NCBI GenBank assembly: GCA_964458935.1
Contig: CAYWKS010000008.1
Location: 1-64,000 of the forward strand
Direction of reading: 5' to 3'
DNA from: CAYWKS01 sp964458935
GTDB taxonomy: Bacteria; Planctomycetota; Phycisphaerae; Phycisphaerales; Zrk34
DNA: 64,000 nt
Shown: piece after piece, positions 28,518-38,100 of the stretch
Position numbering within the stretch: position 1 is the stretch's first letter
Layout of the letters: every line of letters starts with the position of its first letter
Made by a program: the position numbers and the translations under genes
The notes under the pieces: generated by a model
Databases searched by the model: none
What the model saw: only the letters and a program-made list of their open reading frames with translations
What the model was told of the DNA's origin: nothing

Positions 28518-29086
28518 CGCATGGCCTCTTCCCTGAGCGTGACGACCTCCGGAAGATTGCGATAGTAGCCGTCGTAGTCCAGCCCGTAGCCGACCACGAA
28601 CTCGTTGGGGATATCAAAACCCACGTAGTCGACCTCGATGGCCATGGCCTCGGGCCGCTGCTTGCGGAGCAGCACGCAGGATTGCAGGCTCGCCGGGTCA
28701 TGGGCGCTGATCAGCTTGCGGACCGCCTGGATCGTCTTGCCCGAATCGAGCACGTCGTCGACCATCAGCACGTGCTTGCCCCGCAGGTCCTCCACCGATT
28801 GATCGTTGATCCGCACGCCTTGATTGGTCGTGCTCCGGCCGGGGTATGACTGCACGGCGAGCAGGCGGATGCGCATCATCAGCGGCAGGCACCGCATGAG
28901 GTCCGCCAGGAAGATCACGCTGCCGGTCAGCAGCGGCACGATCGTCAGCGCCGCCGGCTCGGGCGCGTGCAGGGCCGGCTCGCCCACGCGCCGCGTGAAA
29001 TCGCCGGCGAGCTGATCCGCCAGCTCCGCCACACGATCCGCGATCGCCCGCCGATCCAACAGCACCCGATCGATGTGCTTCCGCAT
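28514..29086 (-). CDS. hpt: Hypoxanthine phosphoribosyltransferase
   Basis: A 190-residue purine salvage enzyme that transfers phosphoribose from PRPP to hypoxanthine or guanine. The PRPP loop VLMVDDVLDSGKT is near residues 106-118, the flexible loop SYPGRSTTNQGVRI precedes it, and the C-terminal FVVGYGLDYDGYYRNLP is the base-contact signature. Length is typical. Transcribed after cdsA and overlapping the PH-domain gene. Confidence 0.94.
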   Translation of the reverse strand: MRKHIDRVLLDRRAIADRVAELADQLAGDFTRRVGEPALHAPEPAALTIVPLLTGSVIFLADLMRCLPLMMRIRLLAVQSYPGRSTTNQGVRINDQSVEDLRGKHVLMVDDVLDSGKTIQAVRKLISAHDPASLQSCVLLRKQRPEAMAIEVDYVGFDIPNEFVVGYGLDYDGYYRNLPEVVTLREEAMR

Positions 29087-29151
29087 GGCCGTGATGATAA
29101 TTCAACGGCGGGCGCTTGACGAATAGGTTGGCGGGTGGGGTTGGCCTGCGT

Positions 29152-30096
29152 CTACCCGCTGGCCCACTCCAGCAGCCAGTAGGCGACCGGCGCGACCAGC
29201 AGGGGCGAGTCGAGCACGTCCAGCAGCCCGCCGAAACCCGGCAACACCCCGCCGGCGTCCTTCACACCCGCGTCGCGCTTGAACAGCGAGACCATCAGAT
29301 CGCCGGCGTGACCGACGATGGCGAGAAACGCTCCGGCCAGCGCGGACTGGATCACGTCGTACCGCCTGACGATCGCGACGGCCTGCTCGCCGCGCGTCTG
29401 CATGATCGACGCCAGTTCGGTGCACTGGCTGAGGTAGGCCAGGCCCGCGGCGACCAGCGTGGCGAGCACGATGGCCCCGGCGAGGCCCTCCCACGTCTTC
29501 TTCGGGCTCAGCCACGGGATAAGCTTGTGTCGCCCGAACGCCCGCCCGGCGAAGTACGCGCCGATGTCCCCGCTCTTGGTGATCAGGATCACCGCCAGCA
29601 CGACCCACGCCGAGTGCCACCGCCGGATCGCCAGGTAGAACCCGAGCATGATGCCCAGCAGGACCACGGCGATCATCGTCGCGCCGGCGGCGGCGATGAC
29701 GCCCTGGACCTTGGCATCGCGGCTGTGCCACAACAGCGCCACGAGAAACACGCCGACCAGGACCGTGGCGATGATCGCCGCGCCCGTCGAGGCGCGAAGC
29801 ATCATCGGCGTGGAATACAGGCTCACGGCGCAGCATATCGATGCGAAGCTGATCAGCAGCGTGTGCCCCGGCAGGCCGACCTCCCGGAACATCCGGGCCA
29901 ACTCGCGGGCGGCCAGCGGGATGAGCACGACCACGCCGGCCAGCAGCACCATCCCGCTGGGCGGCCGCGGGCGGCCGGCGAACAAGCCCCGCCACCAGCC
30001 GGCCAATTCAACCTGCGCCACCGCCGCATCGAGCCAGAATAGCCCGAGTAACAACGCGATCAGCAGCGTGCCCATGATCAGCCGATAACGCAGCAT
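29152..30096 (-). CDS. cdsA: Phosphatidate cytidylyltransferase
   Basis: A 314-residue polytopic membrane enzyme making CDP-diacylglycerol from phosphatidic acid and CTP. About seven hydrophobic helices are visible, with ITKSGDIGAYFAGRAFGRHKL and SPKKTWEGLAGA in the middle, as in CdsA. The C-terminal signature keeps SLFKRDAGVKDAGGVLPG and the metal-binding Asp residues, but the usual His of PGHGG is Phe (PGFGG) and the Arg of LDRxD is Val (LDVLD). The start at 30096 begins MLRYRLIMGTLL; an upstream start would add an unlikely extension. Operon with uppS (121 bases upstream) and hpt. Confidence 0.88.
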   Translation of the reverse strand: MLRYRLIMGTLLIALLLGLFWLDAAVAQVELAGWWRGLFAGRPRPPSGMVLLAGVVVLIPLAARELARMFREVGLPGHTLLISFASICCAVSLYSTPMMLRASTGAAIIATVLVGVFLVALLWHSRDAKVQGVIAAAGATMIAVVLLGIMLGFYLAIRRWHSAWVVLAVILITKSGDIGAYFAGRAFGRHKLIPWLSPKKTWEGLAGAIVLATLVAAGLAYLSQCTELASIMQTRGEQAVAIVRRYDVIQSALAGAFLAIVGHAGDLMVSLFKRDAGVKDAGGVLPGFGGLLDVLDSPLLVAPVAYWLLEWASG

Positions 30097-30216
30097 GCCC
30101 GCAGGATAGCAATTCGCACCGGTAACCGCAGGAGCAATCGCGCGGACCGCAGGGGCCACCGCCGATCTCGCCGTCCGGGCGCTGGCCGCGTGGAACGGCG
30201 CACGTTTCGCTGTCGG

Positions 30217-30957
30217 CTACTTGACCACGGCGCCGAAGCGACGCGTGCGGTTAGCGAAGTTGGAGAAGGCCTTGTGAAGCTCGGCGAGATCGAAGTCCGG
30301 CCAGAGCGTGGGCGTCACGTACAACTCCGCGTAGCTGATCTGCCAGAGCAGGAAGTTGCTGACGCGCATCTCGCCGGCGGTGCGGATGACCAGGTCCGGG
30401 TCGGGCAGGTGCGGGGCGTAAAGGTGGTCGTGGAGGGTCTGTTCGTTGACGTGTTGGGGCTGGAGGGCGCCGGCGGCGACCTGTTCGGCGATGGCTCTTG
30501 CGGCGTCGGCGAGCTCCTGCCGTGCGCCGTAATTCAGGGCCAGCACCAGGGCAAGCCCGGTATTGTCGCGCGTGGCATCGAGGCTCTTGTCCATCTCGCC
30601 GAGCACGCGATCGGGCAGGCCATCCCTCCGGCCGATATGCACGAACCGCAGGTTGTTTTCCGCGAGCGTACTGCGCTGATCGATGAGGTACGACTCGTAC
30701 AGGTCGAACAGCACGTCGACCTCTTCGTCCGGCCGCCGCATCAGGTTCTCGCTACTCAAGGCGAACAGCGTCAGGGCTTCCAGGCCGAGCCGGGCGCACT
30801 CGGTGACGATCGGCAGGACGCACTCGGCGCCGCGGGCGTGCCCGAAGGTGCGTGGCTTGGCCTGGGCCTGGGCCCAGCGGCCGTTGCCATCCATCACGAT
30901 CGCGACGTGGCGGGGCAGCCGCTGCGGTCGATCGGGCTGTGCATCGAAGTCGGACAT
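30217..30957 (-). CDS. uppS: Isoprenyl transferase (undecaprenyl-PP synthase type)
   Basis: A 246-residue cis-prenyltransferase extending farnesyl diphosphate with isopentenyl diphosphate to the polyprenyl carrier lipid of cell wall and glycan synthesis. Catalytic Asp and the P-loop-like motif are in VAIVMDGNGRWA near residue 20. SSENLMRRPDEEV near 72 (usual Trp replaced by Leu), LNYGARQEL near 142 and RTAGEMRVSNFLLWQISYAELY near 195 are all family signatures. Starts 9 bases after the purA stop, so probably one transcript with purA. Confidence 0.94.
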   Translation of the reverse strand: MSDFDAQPDRPQRLPRHVAIVMDGNGRWAQAQAKPRTFGHARGAECVLPIVTECARLGLEALTLFALSSENLMRRPDEEVDVLFDLYESYLIDQRSTLAENNLRFVHIGRRDGLPDRVLGEMDKSLDATRDNTGLALVLALNYGARQELADAARAIAEQVAAGALQPQHVNEQTLHDHLYAPHLPDPDLVIRTAGEMRVSNFLLWQISYAELYVTPTLWPDFDLAELHKAFSNFANRTRRFGAVVK

Positions 30958-30966
30958 GCTTTGATG

Positions 30967-32328
30967 TTACGCCGGCTGGCAGGGGGTTGGTTCGCCGGCG
31001 TGCGGCTGCAGGATCTGCGAGCGTTTGCGGCCGACGCACACCATCCTCGCCGGCACGCCGAGGTACTGCTCGATCGTCCCGACGTAGTCGCGGGCCGCCG
31101 AGGGGAGGTCTTCATACCGCTCGATGCCGCTGATGTCCTCGGTGAAGCCGGCCACGGTCCGGTATATCGGTTCGACCTCGTCGAGGACCATCGCGTCGGC
31201 GGGGTAACCGTCGAGCTCCACGCCGTTGTGCCGATAGCCGGTGCATAGCTGCAGTTCATCAAGGCCGGAGAGCACGCTCAGCCCGGTGCACGCCAGTTCG
31301 GTCACGCCGCTCAGCCGCATCGTGTACTTCAGTGCAAACAGGTCGATCCACCCACATCGGCGGGGCCGACCGGTTGTGGTGCCGTATTCGTTGCCGCGGT
31401 CGCGGATGGCCTGTCCGGTGTCGTTGTCCTGTTCGGTGGGGAAGGGACCGGCCCCGACGCGCGAGGTATAGAGCTTGGCCACGCCGACCACGCGGCGGAC
31501 CGTCCCGCCGGGTACACCCGCCCCGGGATAGATGCCGACCGAAGCGCAGTTGCTGCTGGTCACGTAGGGGTAGGTGCCGTGGTCCACGTCGAGCAGGCAG
31601 GCGTTAGCCCCCTCGAAGAGCAACTGCTTGCCCGCGGCCATGCTGTGGTGCAGCAGCGTCGCGGTGTCGCAGATGTATGGCTTCAGCCGCTCGCCGTATT
31701 CGAGGTACATCTCGGCCATGCGGTCGGCGTCCCACGGTTGAAAGGGCTGATCGGCCACGTCCGCGAGCGCGCCCAGCGTGGCGTTGCGGACCTTGACGAT
31801 GTGGCGGAGCTTGTCGCGAAAGCGATCGGGCTTGAGCAGGTCGGTCGTGCGCAGGGCAAGTGTGCGGAGCATCTTGTCGGCATAGGTCGGGCCGATGCCG
31901 CGCCCGGTCGTGCCGATCTTCTTCGCGTCGCCGCGGCCGCGGCCGACCGCCGCCTCAAGCAGCGCGTCGGCCTGCTTGTGGTAGGGCATGACCAGGTGCG
32001 CCCGATCGCTTATCCTCAGGTTGTCCTTGATGCAGACGCCGCGTTCAGCCAGGCCGTCGATCTCGCCGAGCAGGCCCGCCGGGTCAACGACCACACCGTT
32101 GCCGATGACGTTGATCTTGTCGCCGTACAGGATGCCCGACGGCAACAGGTGCAGCGCGTAGCGTTCGTCACCGACCCAGACGGTGTGGCCGGCGTTGTTG
32201 CCGCCGTTGTAGCGAACGACCACGTCGAACCGCTCGGTGAGCAGGTCGACGATCTGGCCCTTGCCTTCGTCGCCCCATTGCAGGCCGGTCACCGCGGCGT
32301 GGTCGGACGGTTGGTTAGGATGGGTCAT
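30967..32328 (-). CDS. purA: Adenylosuccinate synthetase
   Basis: A 453-residue enzyme converting IMP, aspartate and GTP to adenylosuccinate in AMP synthesis. The P-loop is QWGDEGKGQIVD near residue 18; the second Lys of the usual GKGK is Gln here, while the first, phosphate-binding Lys is kept. Other signatures: RYNGGNNAGHTV, KKIGTTGRGIGPTYADK, FEGANACLLDVDHGTYPYVTSSN and VGAGPFPTE. Length is near normal. ATG 32328 is the only ATG that fits; GGAG lies 11 bases upstream. uppS follows after 9 bases. Confidence 0.95.
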   Translation of the reverse strand: MTHPNQPSDHAAVTGLQWGDEGKGQIVDLLTERFDVVVRYNGGNNAGHTVWVGDERYALHLLPSGILYGDKINVIGNGVVVDPAGLLGEIDGLAERGVCIKDNLRISDRAHLVMPYHKQADALLEAAVGRGRGDAKKIGTTGRGIGPTYADKMLRTLALRTTDLLKPDRFRDKLRHIVKVRNATLGALADVADQPFQPWDADRMAEMYLEYGERLKPYICDTATLLHHSMAAGKQLLFEGANACLLDVDHGTYPYVTSSNCASVGIYPGAGVPGGTVRRVVGVAKLYTSRVGAGPFPTEQDNDTGQAIRDRGNEYGTTTGRPRRCGWIDLFALKYTMRLSGVTELACTGLSVLSGLDELQLCTGYRHNGVELDGYPADAMVLDEVEPIYRTVAGFTEDISGIERYEDLPSAARDYVGTIEQYLGVPARMVCVGRKRSQILQPHAGEPTPCQPA

Positions 32329-32823
32329 GAGGTGAAGGGCTCCGTCATCATCGACCGGGGGACGCGATACGCGGTCCCTCAGACCGGGGTCATGGTGCTG
32401 GGGACGAGCTTCGCCTTCTATCCCGATGCGTTGGGACGATCCGCGCCCGGAGCGTTGCCGCCGGGAGTGCTCGCCGCGAATCCGTAGCTTCGCCGATCGG
32501 GCAGGCGTCGCTCGCGCGCCCGCGTCGACCTTAACCCCACGAGTATAAATCATCGGTGGCCCAAACGCACGCCGGACGACGCAACGCGGGCGCTCTTTCC
32601 GCGGCCGGTCGGGCTGCACGCATTGTGCCGGTTATAGCAAGGGGGCGGGTCTCATCCTGCTGGGAAATTGGCGTCGGGCCTATGGACGATGGGTATAATC
32701 AAGCCGATATCCAGCAGTGCCATGGGTATTGTGGTTCCGCTTCCGTGCGATCAACGTCGAGCTTGCGATCGGGCCGACACGGGCCAGCCCGGTCGCGAGA
32801 GCCATCCCGAGCAGGCTTCGCGC
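32329..32823. other. Intergenic region between purA and GAF/HD-GYP gene
   Basis: A 495-base gap between divergent genes. I find no convincing coding region on either strand. On the minus strand a TATACT box at 32542-32547 could serve purA, giving a leader of about 200 bases; no clear -35 accompanies it. On the plus strand TATAAT at 32694-32699 could serve the GAF/HD-GYP gene. Confidence 0.5.
32668..32699 (+). promoter_or_regulatory. Candidate promoter of GAF/HD-GYP gene
   Basis: A consensus TATAAT (32694-32699) with TTGGCG (32668-32673) 20 bases upstream, a spacer longer than ideal. Its position after an alternative upstream start argues for the start at 32824. Confidence 0.45.
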
Positions 32824-33945
32824 ATGACCGACCTCAGCCGCCGGTTGACTGAACAATTGAGCGAGCCCCAGACCCGAAGCCAGCGCCACCTCCAGACCCT
32901 GCTCCAGGTCAGCCGGGCGATCGGGACCATTCTCGATACGCATCAGTTGATGCAGCGGATCATGGAACAGGTGACCACCGCCTTCGAGGCCGACCGCTCG
33001 ACGCTGTTTCTGCATGACGCGGACGCGACCGAGTTGTGGTCACGGATTGCGCAGGGCCTGGAGACCTTCGGCACGGAGTTCCGTATCGCCGAGGACGAAG
33101 GGGTGGCCGGCCACGTCTTCACCACGCACGAATCGCTGTGCATCCCCGACACAACCAACTGCGACTACTTCGCACGCGATCTGGCCGAATGGACCGGGTA
33201 CGTGCCTCGCTCGATGCTTGTGGCGCCGGTGGTCCGATCCGGCGGGACGTGCATCGGCGTGCTCCAGGTGATGGACCACCGCGTGAACCGATTCGGTGAG
33301 GAGGACCTGGGCCTGCTTGAAGCCATCGCCGTTCAGGTCGCCATCAGCCTGGACAACGCCCGGCTGTATGAATCGCAGAAGCGACAGTTCCAGAGCTTTG
33401 TCCGCGCTTTCTCGACGGCGCTGGACGCGCGCGACCCGATGACCGGCGTTCACTCGGTCAACGTCGCCAACTACGCCGTGGGTATCGGCTGCTACCTCGG
33501 GCTCGACCCGGCGGAACTGGAATGGCTCCGCATCGCCGGCCTGCTGCACGACGTTGGCAAGATCGGCACGCCCGAGAGCATCCTCACCAAGCCCGGCCGG
33601 CTCACCGACGACGAGTTCGCCACGATGCGCGAGCACGCCGCCTACTCCCGCCGCATCCTGAGCCAGATCGAGTTCACCGAAGATCTCGCGGGTATGGCCG
33701 AGGTCGCCTCGGCGCATCACGAGCGGCTGGACGGCTCGGGCTACCCCGATCGCCTGCGGGACGACCGCATCCCGCTTCGCGCCCGAATCCTTGCTGCGGC
33801 CGATGTGTTCGACGCCATTACCCAGAAGCGCCACTACCGCGACGGCATACCCTTGGCCGACGCCATCGCCATTCTCGACGAGCAGGTCCCCGACAAACTC
33901 GACGCCGAATGCGTCGCGGCGCTGAAGCAGTTTATGGGCGCCTGA
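32824..33945 (+). CDS. GAF/HD-GYP domain signalling protein
   Basis: A 373-residue predicted cytoplasmic signalling protein. A GAF domain spans about residues 20-180 (LLQVSRAIGTILDTHQLM, ADRSTLFLHD, GVAGHVFTTHESLCIPDT, VLQVMDHR). The HD-GYP domain spans about 195-370 with HSVNVANYA, the HD pair in IAGLLHDVGKIGTPESIL, HH in ASAHHERLDGSGYPD containing the GYP signature, and AAADVFDAITQKRHYR. HD-GYP enzymes hydrolyse cyclic di-GMP, here presumably in response to a ligand bound by GAF. No DNA-binding or membrane domain. AGG lies about 7 bases before the ATG. Confidence 0.9.
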   Translation: MTDLSRRLTEQLSEPQTRSQRHLQTLLQVSRAIGTILDTHQLMQRIMEQVTTAFEADRSTLFLHDADATELWSRIAQGLETFGTEFRIAEDEGVAGHVFTTHESLCIPDTTNCDYFARDLAEWTGYVPRSMLVAPVVRSGGTCIGVLQVMDHRVNRFGEEDLGLLEAIAVQVAISLDNARLYESQKRQFQSFVRAFSTALDARDPMTGVHSVNVANYAVGIGCYLGLDPAELEWLRIAGLLHDVGKIGTPESILTKPGRLTDDEFATMREHAAYSRRILSQIEFTEDLAGMAEVASAHHERLDGSGYPDRLRDDRIPLRARILAAADVFDAITQKRHYRDGIPLADAIAILDEQVPDKLDAECVAALKQFMGA

Positions 33946-34290
33946 GTCGTGCCCGCTCCGGTTCGATCGCCGCACTGCCCGCCTTGGCACCTACTTACCC
34001 AGCGAGCGTCAGTGGTTTGTGCACGCGTGGATGAACGATATTGCGGTGACTGCCGTTACCGCCACGATCGACAAGGCCGGCCGCTTCCAGATCGGCAATA
34101 AGCTGGTGCATCTTGCGAGGGCATGGGGCAGAAATCATCCGCTGAGCCGCCCGGTGAACCTGAGGCGCGCGAGCGTCGCGGCATATGTAGGCCGTGCCGG
34201 ATGCTCACGGACTCGATGCCCTTTGGGCGAGCATTGCCGGTGGGCGCGTCACGACCGGCCGAACCATCTACCCGTCAATCGACCGTGGCG
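33946..34290. other. Intergenic region between HD-GYP gene and rpsD
   Basis: A 345-base gap between convergent genes. An open frame on the plus strand covers most of it (about 90 codons from 34019) but begins weakly, has Arg-rich composition and matches no family I recognise. No terminator with a T tract is visible. Confidence 0.45.
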
Positions 34291-34890
34291 TTAACGGTAG
34301 TACTCGATGATGAGGTTCATGTTCACGTCGAAGGGAATCTGATCGGGGGTCGGCTCGGTGACGACCTTGGCGGTCAGGTTCGACGGGTTGAAGCTCAGCC
34401 AGCCGGGGACTTCATGGCCCGGCTGAGACTCGAGGTTCTCACGGATGTACTTGTGGTTGCGTTCCTTGACGGCGATCTCGTCACCCTGCTTGACGGTGAA
34501 ACTCGGGCGGTCGGTCTTGCGGCCGTTGACGGTGATCAGGCCGTGCGCGACGACCTGCCGCGCCTGCCAGATGGTCCGGGCCCAGCCGAGGCGGCGGATC
34601 ACATTGTCCAGCCGCTTCTCCAGCATGACCATGAGGACCTCGCCGGTGTTGCCCTTGCGGCGGTTGGCCTCGTCGACGTACTTGCGGAACTGCTGCTCCA
34701 TCACGTTGTAGTGATAGCGGAGTTTCTGCTTCTCGTTGAGGCGGACGCCATAGTCGCGGAGGCGGCGTCCGCGGAACCCGTGCACGCCCGGCGGCGTCAA
34801 CTGCCGTTTGGCGGTGTGCTTGGGCGTGTCGCAGACCGGCACGCCGACGCGTCGGCTGAGCTTGACTTTCGGGCCGGTGTAGTTGGCCAT
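34291..34890 (-). CDS. rpsD: Ribosomal protein S4
   Basis: A 199-residue primary 16S rRNA-binding protein of the small subunit. KLSRRVGVPVCDTPKH begins the N-terminal region, KQKLRYHYNVMEQQFRKYVDEA is a typical block, and the S4 RNA-binding fold is RLDNVIRRLGWARTIWQARQVVAHGLITVNGRKTD near residues 95-130. It stands alone instead of in an alpha operon with rpsK, rpsM and rpoA. GGAGG lies 9 bases before the ATG. A predicted promoter about 200 bases upstream gives it a long structured leader. Confidence 0.96.
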   Translation of the reverse strand: MANYTGPKVKLSRRVGVPVCDTPKHTAKRQLTPPGVHGFRGRRLRDYGVRLNEKQKLRYHYNVMEQQFRKYVDEANRRKGNTGEVLMVMLEKRLDNVIRRLGWARTIWQARQVVAHGLITVNGRKTDRPSFTVKQGDEIAVKERNHKYIRENLESQPGHEVPGWLSFNPSNLTAKVVTEPTPDQIPFDVNMNLIIEYYR

Positions 34891-34928
34891 GGGTCGGGAC
34901 CTCCGTTGCCGCTGGTGCCATCGTTCGT

Positions 34929-35069
34929 GGCCAGTCATGACCGGCCAGCGCCTAGCACGCTGTGCTGAGCGCCTCCGCCCATACGAGCGGGTGTGTGCTT
35001 CGACGCCGCCGGGTGGGCAACTTGCTGACCCGGCCCCGAGGGGATACGGCGGGGTGGTCCAACCCGCCG
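34929..35069 (-). promoter_or_regulatory. Structured leader of rpsD (four tandem hairpins)
   Basis: Between the predicted promoter and the S4 start lie four successive inverted repeats. In transcript order: CGGCGGG/CCCGCCG (35069-35047, 9-base loop); GCCGGGT/ACCCGGC (35034-35008, 13-base loop with an inner GCAA/TTGC); an 11-bp arm centred on AGCAC/GTGCT with one mismatch (34972-34948); and a near-perfect GGCC..GTCATGAC..GGCC palindrome (34946-34929). The ribosome-binding site follows about 30 bases later. S4 represses its own mRNA in other bacteria, so this may be an autoregulatory site; that is inference. Confidence 0.55.
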
Positions 35070-35093
35070 GACAGACGTCGAGCGAAGCACGAC

Positions 35094-35121
35094 AGTGTAC
35101 ACAAAGTAGACCCCCGATCAA
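35094..35121 (-). promoter_or_regulatory. Predicted promoter of rpsD
   Basis: On the minus strand TTGATC (35121-35116) and TACACT (35099-35094) are separated by 16 bases, a good sigma-70 match. It places transcription about 195 bases upstream of the rpsD start. Confidence 0.6.
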
Positions 35122-35140
35122 GGCTGCCGGCCCGAGCCGC

Positions 35141-38100
35141 TCAGCCGTCGAACTCGACCGCCTGCTCGCCGGGCTCCCACATGCGGGCCAGCCGCTGGCG
35201 GTTGTTCGACGCCGACGGCGACGGATCGTCATGGGCCGGGTGGCCGTTGCCGTTGTCGTGGGTGCCTTCGTCGGCCATGCCTCCGCCGGCCTCATCGTCG
35301 CCGTAGTCCGCCTGGGACTCCGTGCTCGCCTTCGCCTGGGCTTCGGCGCTGAGAGAGCCGTCGGCGCGGACCTGGTCAAAGCGTACGGTCACACGGCGAC
35401 TGACGCCGCGCTCGGCCATCGTGATCCCGTAGAGCATGTCCGCTTCCTGCATCGTCCGCTTGTGGTGGGTGATGATGATAAAGTGGCTGGTGTCGAGGAA
35501 CTCGTGCAGGATGTTGCAGAAGCGGTCGACATTGGCTTCGTCGAGTGCCGCGTCGACCTCGTCGAGCACGCAGAACGGGCTGGGCCTCGAACGGAAGATC
35601 GACAGCAGCAGGGCGACGGCCACCATCGTCCGCTCCCCGCCCGACAGCAGGTTGATCGACTGCGGCTCCTTGCCGGGCGGTTTGGCCATGATCTCCACGC
35701 CCGACTCCAGCCAGTCGGTCTGCCCGTCCTCGTCGGGCATGAGCACCAGATCGGCGCGGCCCCCGCCGAACAGCTTGCGGAACATCCCGTCGGGCGCGGC
35801 GAAGTGCTGGCGGATCTGCGTGAAGGTCTGTTCAAACAGGGTCCGCGATTCAGCATTCAGCCGCTCGATCAACTGCTCCAACTCCCCGCGCGCCTTGTCC
35901 ATGTCGGTCAACTCGGCGTCAAGATCCTGCTCCCGTCGCTCGAGGTCGGCCTGCTCATCAATCGCGTCGAGATTCACGTTGCCCAACCGGTCGAGCTTCT
36001 GGCGGAGGTCGTCGATCTCCGTCCGCACGGCGTCCCAGTCGGTCTCCTGATCCGGTTCGTAGTCGGCGTAGGCCTCGACGACATTGAGGTGCAGGTCTTC
36101 CGCGGCACGCTGGGCGAGGGTGTCGCACCTCACCTCGACCTCTCGACGGGCCATCTCGTGCTCGTGCCACTGCTTCTCGATCTGCTCGGCTCGCTGGCAG
36201 TGCGTGTTGACCTGACGGGCGAGTTCACCCACGCGGTCGCCCACAGCCTGGAGCTGCTCGTTGAACTGGCCCAGCTCGGCGTCGATGTCGCGGCCCTCGG
36301 CGACGGCGGCCTCGGCCTGCTCGTCGCAGTCGCCGATCGCCTGCTCGAATGAGCCGATGCGCGATCGATGGTGCTCGATCTGTGCGTCGAGCTCACGCTG
36401 CTGACGCTGGGCATCGGTCCGGGCGATCTCGCATGAGCGCAGTTGCTTCTGCGCGGAGGTGACCTGCTCGGTCAGCTTGGACGCATCGATGCGGGCTTGG
36501 GTGAAGTCCTCCTGCGCTTGCTCAGCGGCGGCGTGGAGTTGCTCGATGCGTTGCTCGATTTCGGCGACCCGCTGCTTCCGCTGCTCGGCGTCCGTCTCCA
36601 GCTGCGCCTTGTGGTCTTCGTGAGCAACGCGCCTGGCGTCGGCGTCGTGCAACTGCTTGTGGATGCGCTCAACCTCGTCGGCGATGACGGGTTGCTCGTG
36701 CTCGATGCGGCCGATCGCTGCGTTGGCCTGCTCCAGCCGCGTCGATTGATCAACCTTGATGGTGGAGGCCTCGTAGATAGCCTGCCGGAGCTCCTGCTGA
36801 ACGTGCTCGACGTGCGCGGCGCGGTCGGACAGTTGCGAGAGCGCCGTCGAGTCGGCGTTGATCTCGAAATCGAGAAGACTGATCCGCTCGGCGAGGTCGG
36901 CCAGCTCGCTGCGGCGGCTGATCAGCCCCGCGCCGGCCGCCTCTTGCATGGGTCCGGCGACGACGCGGCCGTCGGATTCCATCACCTCGCCCGACCGCGT
37001 CACCAACCGGCAGCCGCGCGGCAACACCGTACGTAGTTGCTGCGCCGCCGCGAGGTCACTGACCACAAATGTTCGGCCGAGCAACCGCCACATCACCGCG
37101 CCCAGGGCCGCGTCGTATTCGATCAGGTCGATCAGGGGCCGTGCCTCGACGCCGTGCGCCGCCTTGATCGCCGCCGGCGTCAGCTCGACGTGCGTGGCGT
37201 ACGCCGTCATCTGGTCGGCGACGAGGAACGTGACCCGACCGCCAAGCGAGGCGATGGCCTCGGTGTTGGCCTTCAGGTCGGCCATGCGGTCGACGACCAG
37301 GGCCTGCTGGTATCCGCCAAGGCCGGCCTCAACCACGTGGGCGTGCTCGACCGCGGCGCTGACCATGTCGGCCAGCAGGCCACGCACGAACCCGAACTCG
37401 TGCGTGTTGTCGCCGGTGCTCGGCACGGCCTTACGCGCCAGGACCGCCTTGACCGCGTCGTCGACGCCGGCCTGAGACTGCTCCAGTTCATGCAGCGTGG
37501 CCCATCGGCTGTGCAGGGCCGATCGCTGCTCCTTGTGCTCGGCGAGCCGATGGGAAAGCTCGCGCTGCTCGCCGGATAGCTGCTGGGCGGCCGCCTTCTG
37601 CTGGTCCAGCTTGGCGGTCTGGTCGTCGACCAGGCGGGCAGCTTCGTCATGGCGTTGCGTGGCCTCATCACGCCGGGTAAGCAGGGCTTCCAGTTCATTG
37701 GCCAACTCATCAGCGCGGCTGTTCAGCCGATCGCGGTGGCCAGCGAGGTTCTTCTCCTGCTCCTCGATCGACCGGATCTGGTTCTGCAGGTCGCTGGTCG
37801 AACGCAGCAGGTCCACGATGCCGCTCTTCTCGTCCTCGAGCTCGGACTGCGCGGCGTAGAGCTCGTGCTGGCGGGCACGCTGATTGGCCGAGGCTCTTTC
37901 AATCGAGGTTTCGGCGGCTTCGAGGTCGGTGTTGAGCTGATCGATCTGCTTGCCGTGCTCTTCGACCTGGGTGGCGAGCTCGCTGACGCGGCGGGCGAGT
38001 TCGGTCTTGCGATGCTCGTCGCGATCGATCTGCTCGCGCAGCTCGTCGAGGTTGGCCTGCAGGAACTGGCGGCGTTGCTCGGCCTGCTCGCGGAGGTTCT

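Noticed and set aside
34019..34294. A 91-codon plus-strand frame before the rpsD 3' end
   Set aside because: Starts weakly, is Arg-rich, resembles nothing and overlaps the end of rpsD.
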